Shown piece after piece: positions 53,197-61,232 of a stretch of 64,000 bases of DNA. Source of the DNA: Medakamo hakoo (Eukaryota; Chlorophyta; Trebouxiophyceae; Coccomyxaceae); contig CP089456.1 of assembly GCA_026636295.1 (NCBI GenBank), positions 1,054,001 to 1,118,000 of the forward strand, given 5' to 3'. Each line of letters begins with the position of its first letter. Position 1 is the first letter of the stretch. Below the pieces are notes generated by a model, which had not been told where the DNA came from, made no database searches, and saw nothing but the letters and a program-made list of their open reading frames with translations. Made by a program: the position numbers and the translations under genes.

Positions 53197-55435
53197 ATGC
53201 CGACCGCTCGTATCGTCCGGTGCGCGTCCGGGCCCGCCGCGGCCGGCGCGGGCGCCTCCGCCCAGCCACCGCGCAAGCCGGTGGTGCCAGCGGTCACGCC
53301 GACTACTCCTGCGAAGCCGGCGACGCCCAAGCCGACCGTTCCGTCGACGCCCGTGGCCCCAAAAGCCAAGCCCGCGGTCGCGGCCGCGCCGGTCGCGGCC
53401 AAGGCGCCCGCCTCCCCTCCACCCAGCCCGCCTGCGGCGGCTGCGGCGGCTGCCGCCAAGCCGGCCGGCACGCCCGCGGCCGCCAAGCCGGCCGGCACGC
53501 CCGCGGCCGCCAAGCCGGCCGGCGCGCCGGCCGCGCCCAAGCCCAAGCCCCCGCCCGTCCACCCCTCCATCCCGTCCGCCGCGGCCGCCAAGGCCGCGGG
53601 CGGCCCGCCCGCCCGCCCGCCACCCGCGCCCAAGCCCGGCTCCCTGGCCGCGCCGGTCTTGCCGACTCCACCGCCGCCGCCCGCGCCCGTGCGCCCCATG
53701 AACCTGGTGTTCGTCGCCGCCGAGTGCGCGCCCTGGTCGAAGACGGGCGGGCTGGGCGACGTGGTGGGTGGCCTGCCCCTGGAACTCGCCAAGCGCGGCC
53801 ACCGCGTCGTCGTCTTCTCGCCACGCTACGACCAGCTGGCCGACGCGTGGGACACGTCCGTCACCGTGGACGTGGGTGGGGAGACCGTGCGCTTCTTCCA
53901 CACCATCGTGCGCGGGCCGGGCGCGGGCGAGGTGGTGGACAACGTCTTCGTCGACCACCCCGCCTTCCTCGCCAAGGTCTGGGGGAAGACGGGCTCCCGC
54001 CTGTACGGCCACGCGTCCGGCGCCGACTTCGCGGACAACCCGGAACGGTTCAACCTGCTGTGCCGCGCCGCGCTCGCCGGCCTGGACGCGCTGCCCTTTT
54101 GCGCGGGCGAGGAGACCGACTGCGTGGTTGCCAACGACTGGCACACGGCCCTGGTCCCCGTCATCATGCGGGAGGAGTTGCGCCCGGCGGGCCGCTTCAC
54201 GCGGACGAAGACGTCGCTCGTGGTTCACAACGCCGCCTTCCAAGGTGCGCGCGCCTCTCCCCTCCCTCCCCTCCCACGCCCACCGCGCGCCACCACCCCA
54301 CCGCACCGCGCGCTCACCTCCCCCCTCTCCTCCCATCCCCACACACAACACCAAAGGCCGTCACTGGCCCGAGACCTGGGGCGTGCTGGGCCTCCCCGCT
54401 TCCGCGCGCGACCTGTTCTCCTTCGAGGATGGCGTGGACAAGACGTTTATCGAAAGCGAGGGTGGCGCCGAACCCACGCCCGCCGTCGGCCGCAAATTCA
54501 AAAAACTCAACTGGCTTAAAGCGGGCGCGCTGGCCGCGGACAAGGTCCTGACCGTCTCGCCCAACTACGCGGCCGAGATTGCCAGCGGCGTGTCCAAGGG
54601 CGTGGAGCTGGACGACGTGTGGCGGGCCGTGGGCGTCGAAGGCATCGTCAACGGGATGACGGAATCAGAGTGGACCCCGGCGTCCGACGCCTTCCTCCCG
54701 ACCTTTGGCGCCGTCAACTACGACGCCGACTCCTTTGTCGCAGGCAAGGCCGCGGCCAAAGCGGCTCTGCAGGCGGAAGTGGGCTTGCCCGTCGACCCGG
54801 CCGCGCCGCTGTTTGGCTTTGTCGGCCGCCTGGAAGAACAAAAGGGCGTCGACATCTTGCTGGCTGCCCTGCCGGAAATGCTGGCCGCCGGCGGCGAGGG
54901 CGCCCGCCCCCAGGTCATCATCCTCGGCACGGGCAAGGCGGCCATGGAAGCGGAGGTGGAGGCGCTGGCGGACCGCTACCCCGGCGCCGCGGCCGGCGTC
55001 GCGGCGTTCAACGGCCCCCTGGCCCACCTCATCTTTGCCGGCTGCGACGGCATCCTCGTCCCCTCGCGCTTTGAGCCGTGCGGCCTCATCCAGCTGCAGG
55101 CCATGAACTACGGCGCCCTGCCGATCGTCGCGTCCACCGGTGGGCTGGTGGACACCGTCAAGGACGGCGTCACCGGCTTCCAGACGGGCCGCGCGTTCAA
55201 CCCCGACGGCCTCGACCCGGCGGACGTGTCCTTGTTTGCGGCGACCGCGCGCAAGGCCGCGGCGTTGTACGGCACGCCCGCCTTTGTTTCCATGCAAGCC
55301 AACGCCATTTCCCAAGACCTGTCTTGGGCGCAGCCAGCCCTGAAGTGGGAGGGAGTGCTCGAGGCGCTCGTCAACGGCGACGGCTCTGCCGTGGCCAAGA
55401 AGGAGAGCGTGGTCACGCCCGCGGCAGCGGTGTGA
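53197..55435 (+). CDS. GBSS1: Granule-bound starch synthase
   Basis: Plastid glucosyltransferase (GT5) that makes amylose from ADP-glucose inside starch granules. Exons 53197-54244 and 54357-55435 join in phase 1 for 708 residues. The catalytic domain starts at about residue 168 with NLVFVAAECAPWSKTGGLGDVVGGLP, the ADP-glucose motif. SPRYDQLADAWDTSV, VFVDHPAFLAKVWGKTGSRLYG and ISQDLSWAQPALKWEGVL are distinctive of GBSS rather than soluble synthases. STGGLVDTV closes the second domain. The first 165 residues are an unusual Lys/Pro/Ala linker with three nearly identical 9-residue repeats (AKPAGTPAA). The ATG follows an in-frame stop. Confidence 0.95.
53453..53533 (+). repeat. Three 27-bp coding repeats in GBSS leader
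   Basis: Tandem 27-bp unit (GCCAAGCCGGCCGGCACGCC and a short tail) repeated three times in frame, coding the AKPAGTPAA units. The third copy differs by one or two bases. Confidence 0.8.
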
Positions 55436-55745
55436 AATGGAGAGAGAGCAGAGGGAGAGAGAGAGAGCGTGAGTTTTTTCGATTCTTTTTATGCATGAGC
55501 GAGAGCGTAGGCTGAGCGCCTCGCCGTCACACCGCGGCCGTGCGGTACCGCATGATGGCGGAGGGAAAAGAGGGAGCGCGGAAAAACGGTGTTTCGTGAG
55601 AGCGCGAGTGTTTTTTTTTCGGGTTGGCAGATGTTTGTGAGCGACGGGACGATTCTTTCCATTCTTTTCCTCAAAACACACGGTCTTCTTTTCACGACGC
55701 CGCGCCGCGCCGCGCGTTGTTTTGAAAAAAAAAAAAAGCACGCAC
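55436..55745. other. GBSS 3' region, no gene seen
   Basis: GA repeats directly follow the stop (about 55440-55468). Unique sequence with T runs comes next. I searched the minus strand for a second exon to continue the orphan exon at 55746-55970 and saw none. Confidence 0.5.
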
Positions 55746-55970
55746 CGTCATGCAAAAGAACATGGGCAGCAGGGCCCTGCTGATCTTGGCAGACAGGGCG
55801 GCTTCATCGATGGAGCTGCTAGACGGCGGACGAGGCTGCGCTTTGGAGGGGGCGGAGAGGACGGGCGCCGCCAATGTGGGCCGCCGATGCTGGTGTGGGC
55901 TGTGCTGCTGGTGCGGTCGCCACGCGCTGAGCGTGCCCTCGTGGGCAGGCGCACTGGCGGAAGCACCCAT
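55746..55970 (-). pseudogene. Orphan first exon, possibly of an MFS transporter
   Basis: A 75-codon minus-strand exon starts at an ATG at 55970 and ends at a GTGCGTG donor in phase 0. It reads MGASASAPAHEGTLSAW, then a Ser/Pro/His-rich stretch, then SIDEAALSAKISRALLPMFF followed by CMT. The end looks like the start of the first helix of anion-cation-symporter-type MFS carriers, where LLP..F is normally followed by LDR.N. No such continuation exists: the GBSS stop lies 310 bp further left. Either this is a cut-off gene relic, or a short real gene with a second exon I cannot recognise. The MFS reading is tentative. Confidence 0.35.
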
Positions 55971-55984
55971 GGTGCCAGTGCGCC

Positions 55985-56460
55985 GTGGGGGAGGGAGAGG
56001 AGGGGGAGGGGGCCGGGTCCGGCATCGTGGAAGTCAAGCCGCGCGGCGTGTCCAAGGGCAAAGTCGCCGAGCGCGTGTTGGAAGAAGCGGCGGCGCGCGG
56101 CGCGCCGCCCTCGTTCGTCCTGTGCGTCGGCGACGACCGGTCGGACGAAGACATGTTTGCCGCCATGGAGGGCGTCGCCTTCTCGCCGCACGCGCTGGCG
56201 GAAGTGTTCGCGTGCACCGTGGGCCAGAAGCCGTCGCGGGCGCCCTTCTACGTCAACGACACGGCCGACGTGGGGGCCGCGCTCGCCCTCCTGGCCGAGA
56301 CGCCGCCCAAGTCGGGGAGCGCGGCGGCGAGCCCGCGCCTGGTGGCGGCGGCGGCGGCGGCGGGGGCAGCCGTTGCGGCGGCGGGTGTGAAAGCCCTCCC
56401 TGTGCACCGCTGCAGTTACGCCGGCGGGACGGGCAAGGTGGTTGTGGGAGAGGAGAGCTC
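55985..56460 (+). pseudogene. 3' fragment of trehalose-6-phosphate synthase/phosphatase-like gene
   Basis: The frame from about 55997 reads GIVEVKPRGVSKGKVAERVL, SFVLCVGDDRSDEDMF, then VFACTVGQKPSRAPFYVNDT. These are the last conserved blocks of class II TPS proteins, from the HAD-type phosphatase domain; GDDRSDED is the metal-binding motif. Such proteins are about 850-950 residues, yet only the final 150 are here. The glucosyltransferase part and early HAD motifs are absent upstream, where the orphan minus-strand exon lies 14 bp away. The stretch before it is GA-rich with no splice acceptor. The frame remains open to 57034, running antisense into the transferrin 3' end, so the true end is unclear. 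Likely a truncated copy. Confidence 0.65.
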
Positions 56461-56745
56461 AAAATCAAAGAAGACAGCCCGGCCCTCAACCACCGGCGAC
56501 GCCCGCCTTGAATGGCCCAACCCACGCACGTCATTCTTTTCTTTCATGGAGGCCCTCACCGAAAAATGGTCCAACACTTTTCTTCAGGGAAGCCCTCACC
56601 TGGGCCGCAGTGGACGGGGCCGCACGCCCAAAAATGGAAATGCCTCCTCCCCGTCGTTTCATCCCCGTCGTTGTTTGTTTCTTGCTCTCCTCCTCCGCCC
56701 ATCTTCCATCTTCCATCCAAAATTCTTCGCTCTTCGAAAAAGTTT

Positions 56746-58363
56746 TCACGCGCTCGACCCAGTCGCAAACGCTTTCGCTGACGCAAAGTCTGGCCGCTGG
56801 CGGCGGGACCGCGCCCGGCGGACGGCGCCCATGCCAGCAAACGTCAGCACAGCAGCACCCGCCAGGCAGCCGACAACGATGCCCGCCACCGCGCCGGGCG
56901 GCAGGCCGTGCTTGGCCTTGGCGCCTTCCAGCGAGCTGTACGCGCGGGTCAAACCAAACCAGTTGCCAAAATCGGAGGCGCATCGCCCGCCGTCGGCCTC
57001 GCAGTCCAGCACGGACTTGGCGTCCTTGGAGTAGAACGGCGCGGCCGAGTCAGCGCCCTCGGTCAGGCCGGTCGGGCCCGCGGCCGCCAGGGCCGCGACG
57101 GCGGCCGCGCCGGGCGCTGCCGCGCCCCATCCCGGGCGGGCCAGGAGGGCGTGCGCGCGCACCCGGCCCAGGTTGCAGTTGCGGTAGTCGGCCAGCGGCG
57201 CGCACGACGACGTGAGCGGGCACCACAGGCGCAAGTCCCGCCCAGCCGCCAGGTCGGCCAGCTTGGTGCCGTCGGCCGCCTTGGCGTCCGCCTTGTTGAA
57301 CATGACGACCTTCTCGCCCGCGGGTGCGGACAGCAGGCAGTCGATCGCGCCGGCGTACCCGGAGTACGCGTCACTGCCGCCGCCCGCGCCGTTCTCCTCG
57401 CAGAAGGCCCGGGGCTTGCCGTCCTTGGTGGGGCCCAGGGCGGCCTGGTCTGCGGGCGACAGGCAGCCGTCGCACAGGCCCTCCGGCCACAGCGCGCCGG
57501 TCGAGCCGGCCGCCCGCGGGCCCGTCGACGTCTTGCGGGGCGCGCACACCGGCCCGAAGAAGGACGCGACCGCCGCCGCGTCGCCGGCCACGCCGCGGGG
57601 CGCGCGGCCGGCCTTCAAGTCGCCCGACGCCAGCAGGTTTCCGATGGGCGCGGTCCAGCCCGCGCCCTTGCGGTAGCCCGTGCTGCACAGGCGGGCGCCC
57701 TTCAGGTCGGCGGCGGTCACCCGGCCGTCCGCCTTGTCGCAGGTGGCCGCCCGCACGACCGCCACGCTCCAGTATGCAGTCGCCTCGCCCAGGCCGTACT
57801 CTTCCGCGGCAACGGGGGTCAGGCCGCGGGACCGGGCCGCCGCCGCCGTTTCGTCCGCGCCAAGGCGGACCAGGTCGGCCCGGCCCTCCGCCACCGCGGC
57901 CGCGCACGCGGCCGCGGATGGAGCGGTCACGCACGTGAAGCTCGCGCCGAGCGACGAGGCCTGCAGCGCGGCTGTGCAGCCTGCCGGCGTCGCGGCCTTG
58001 TCGTACACGCACAGGCGGGTGGCGGGAGAGGCGGCGGTGGTGGTGGTGGTGGTGGTGGCGGCGATGGGATCGGGCTCGGGCGCCTTCTTGTTTGTTTGTT
58101 GTTGTGCGGCGAAAGGGTGGGAGGGGAGGAGGTGGGGGATGATGTGAGAGTGGTGCGAACGGGCTGGCTTGTGTGCGGCTTGTGTGCGGCGCAAGCCCCT
58201 CCAACGCGGTCTAGCCATAGCCTCCGCCCATGCCCGCCCCGCCCGCGCCCGCCGACTACCCCCTTTTTTCTGGCCGCTCAATCCCGTGCCGCCGCACCTG
58301 TGCAAGGGCGGTGGCGAGCAGGCCCAGGCACACAGCCGCGGCCGCGGCGCGCGAGGAGGGCAT
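56746..58363 (-). CDS. Single-lobe transferrin with C-terminal membrane anchor
   Basis: Minus-strand exons 58298-58363 and 56746-58086 join in phase 0 for 468 residues. Exon 1 is a signal peptide (VCLGLLATALAQ). The mature part is one transferrin lobe of about 300 residues: LVRLGADE, TAYWSVAVVR, DLKGARLCSTGYRKGAGWTA, FFGPVCAP, YAGAIDCLL and LADYRNCNLGRVRAHALLAR. By eye all four iron ligands are present: Asp100, Tyr127, Tyr266 and His334. Thr158 keeps the carbonate site, while the usual Arg position reads Lys162. Close to the C terminus is a membrane helix (AVAGIVVGCLAGAAVLTFAG) then a basic tail, placing the lobe outside the cell. Membrane-linked transferrins of green algae (Dunaliella) take up iron; that role is inferred. 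Confidence 0.88.
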
Positions 58364-59166
58364 GGTTGGTGGTGGGGAGGAGGAGGAGGAGGAGGTCGGA
58401 GAGAAACAAACGGCCCTGCGCCCACCAGCCCTCAAAAATAAAAATAAAAACCGGAGTGATAGCAAGGCGAGACCAAAAAGCTCCATTCCACACGCTCTCG
58501 GGCTCTTCCTGGCTCGGGCGCACCACGTCGGTGACGCCCGCGGCGGTGGCGGCGCCCCACGACCACCACCACCACCACCACCACCACCACCACCACCACC
58601 ACCATCACCACCACCACCCTCGCCCCTCCTCTTCTTCACCTTGCTCGCCCTCTTCGCCCTCGACAGTGCCTTCAAACAGGCGCCCGACGCCCGCCGCCCG
58701 TCTCCCATCTGGACGCGTCATAAAAGGCCGGGTGGCGGGAGCCACGCCGACCACCACCTCATGTCGGGGCGTGCCGTCGGCGGGTGCGGACGCTCGCGTT
58801 AGGCGGAAGGACCAGCGTCCGCCTCCGGCGTGGCCCGCTCGACCGCCCGGGTCCGCGCCGCCCCGGGTGGTCTCCCCCGCGCGAAGGAGATGACCAGGCG
58901 GCCGTCGTCGCCGGTGGGCGGGCCCACTTCCGTGCGGGCGGTCGCGTACGGACAGGGCGGCGTGCGGTTCTCTGCGGTGGTGGTGGGCAGGCAGGCGGCG
59001 CGGCAAAGCGTCGTCTCGCTCGACAAAAAAGCGCGCCCTCCTCCTCCGCTCCACTCACCGAGCCGCGCCCTGCGGCGGCGGCGACGCGGTCGCCGGGCGC
59101 CATCCCCACCACCACCGCCGCCCGCACCGGCGCCCGGCGGCGGCCGGCCCGCCGGGCGGTGCGCAG
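58364..59166. other. Spacer with CCA repeat; no confident gene
   Basis: A CCA/CAC triplet run fills 58562-58619. On the minus strand 58799-59026 has a codon-like bias and Cys/Pro-rich reading, but no ATG, no clear acceptor and no family motif. The 5' exons of the AKR2-like gene downstream should lie here, but I cannot place them. Confidence 0.5.
58562..58619. repeat. (CCA)n microsatellite
   Basis: About 19 CCA units with one interruption (CAT), about 200 bp upstream of the transferrin start. Confidence 0.9.
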
Positions 59167-59936
59167 CCGTCGCCCGAGGAATTGCAAGCCATGATGGCGG
59201 ACCCGGCGATGGCTGCCAAGGTGGAGGAGCCCCGTTCCAGGGAGGGGGGGGGGGGGGGAGCGGCGTTCACGGCCCGCGCCTTGTGACCAAATAAACGCGT
59301 GCGCGTGTGCGCGCTTCCTCCCCCGACCTGACCCGACCCACTCTCTCTCTCATCCTCCTCATCATCCATCATCCCCACCCTCTCTCTCTCTCTCTCTCTC
59401 CCTTTCGCCCTCTTCCTTCCCATTCCTTCCCATGCGACTCCCAGGCCCAAATGGCGGAGATGCAGGCCGTCATGTCCAACACCGCCGTCCAGGAGCGCAT
59501 GGCCAAGCTGCGCGCCGACCCGGACCTGGCGCCCATGTTTGAGGACATCCAAAAAAACGGGATGGCCGCGCTCATGCGCTACATGAACGACGCGGAGTGG
59601 CTGGCCAAGGTCGGCTCCCGCATGGGCGACGTCGCGGAGCTGCTGCAGCAGGGTGGGGGTGGTGGCATGCCTGGTGGCGGCGCACCGCCGCCCGGCGTGG
59701 CGGCGGCCCGCCCGCCGCCACCACCCGCCGCCGTCCCGGACATCAACTCCCTGTTTGACGCGGCCAAGGCGGGCGACCTGGAGGCGGTCGAAGACTTCCT
59801 GGCCATCGGCAAGGACCCGGGCGAACCCGACGAGGGCGGGCGCACCCCCCTCCACGTTGCGGCCGCGTACGACCGCTTGGAAGCGGCGGCCGAGCTCATC
59901 AAGGCGGGCGCGCCGCTGGACGCGGCGGACAAGGAG
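59167..59936 (+). pseudogene. AKR2-like STI1/ankyrin gene, truncated at both ends
   Basis: Exons ending at 59220 (PSPEELQAMMADPAMAAK) and starting at 59445 (AQMAEMQAVMSN) join in phase 0. Then come QERMAKLRADPDLAPMFEDI, AALMRYMNDAEWLAKVGSRM (STI1-type repeats), DINSLFDAAKAGDLEAVEDF and GRTPLHVAAAYDRLEAAAEL (first ankyrin repeats). This is the layout of AKR2, the cytosolic ankyrin chaperone for chloroplast outer-membrane proteins. Homology stops at 59936 after LDAADKE, midway through the ankyrin region. The frame then runs antisense into the rhodanese gene until 60128. No donor site lies near the break. The 5' end is also unresolved; the first ATG in frame is 59191. It looks like a gene cut by rearrangement. 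Confidence 0.6.
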
Positions 59937-59967
59937 CACGGACCAACAGACACACACAACAACTCCG

Positions 59968-60820
59968 TCAGTCACTCTCCACGGGGAACCCGTCGTACCG
60001 CCACTGCCCAATCCCGCCTTCCAAGTGCAGCACCTCCCCGTCGCGCCACCCGCCCTCCACCAGCAGGTCGTGGCAGGCTTTCAACGACCGCGACTCCCGC
60101 CCAAACATGCGCTCCGGGTCGTCCTTGAATTCCTTGGTCCGGTCGGGTGCCCAGGGCTTGACGCCCACTTCAATCGTGCCGCCCAACCCGCAGTAAACGA
60201 TGATCTTGGTGCCGCGCCGCACGCCCGCGGCCTCCAGCGCGGCCTTGGCGTCGGCAATGAAGTCCGGGTTGCGCTCCGTCGCGGTCATGGCCAAGCCCAC
60301 CGCCATGACAGCGCGCTTGACGTTGTCCCACAAGCCCGTGCCGACGACCTCCCGGAACAGCGGCGCAGACACGGCGCCCGCAACCCGCTGTTTGCGGAAC
60401 TGGTACTCCGGCCGGCAGTCGAGCAGGACGGCCTTGCCCGCCTGCTGGAGTTTGAGCGCTTCCGCCGCGTCCACAGATTTCAGCTTACGCCGCGTCAGTT
60501 CGGCGTGGATGACGGGCCAGACGGTGTACGCCGAACCGGATTTGGGTTGGACGACGGTCGCGCCGCCCTTTTCCCACATTTCGGGCGTGTACTTGTCGGA
60601 ATCGAATTTGGAGCCTTTCTTCACGCGGACCCAGCGCGAGTTGGCAAAGTCGTACTTGAAGCGGGGTTCGACGTCGCTGTCGGTCTGGTTTTGTGTGGTC
60701 GGATGTGATGGGGATGGGGATGGAGAGAGAAGGTGAAGGTTTGGGCCACGCCATTCGCGCCGCGCGCACGGACGCAACGCCGGCGCTCCCTCGAGATCCC
60801 CTCACCTTGGCCGCCGCCAT
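59968..60820 (-). CDS. Rhodanese-domain protein
   Basis: Minus-strand exons 60806-60820 (MAAAK) and 59968-60684 join in phase 0 for 243 residues. The core reads VDAAEALKLQQAGKAVLLDCRPEYQF, HAELTRRKL before it, and KIIVYCGLGGTIEVG later. The Cys of YCGLGGT is the expected persulfide-carrying residue of the rhodanese loop, though the loop departs from the classic CRxGxR. PLFREV and the LHLEGGIGQWRYDGFPVE ending match plant rhodanese proteins such as the plastid STR group. The very short first exon leaves no transit peptide, so location is open. AC-rich sequence just left of the stop reads GT-rich on its coding strand. Confidence 0.85.
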
Positions 60821-61232
60821 GACGGACGGGCGACGAGCCGGCGTCAGTGCCGACCTGAGAGGGGAGGGGGCGTGAGGGGAGGGACATGTGGGCGTGTGAG
60901 AGGGAGAGGCGAGGCTAGCGCGCGGGCGCGCGTTTTTCGTCGGCTGCGTTTTGTGCTTTTTGCGTCGTGTGTGGACAAACAGGCGGTGCCTCGCTCGCAC
61001 GCTCGCACGTACGTGGAGGGCACGGCCCGGGCGTGCGAGCCGGCGCGGGCAGAAGAGGAGGAGAGGAGGGAGGCCGGCATGGTCGAGGGAGAAACGCTCT
61101 GCGAACGTGCGTTTCAAGGGCGCTGAGGCCCAACCTCTCGCCTGAAAAAAAAAACACGGCCCGTTCCGCCCGTCATGCATTTGCACTCTCACACACGCAT
61201 CTGCACGCACACACATCTAACCCCACCCTCCC
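60821..61232. other. 412-bp tandem spacer, rhodanese / GCN5
   Basis: Promoter side of the rhodanese gene and 3' side of GCN5, both on the minus strand. An AC-rich block at about 61191-61214 is GT-rich on the GCN5 coding strand, starting about 20 bp past its stop. No gene seen. Confidence 0.5.
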
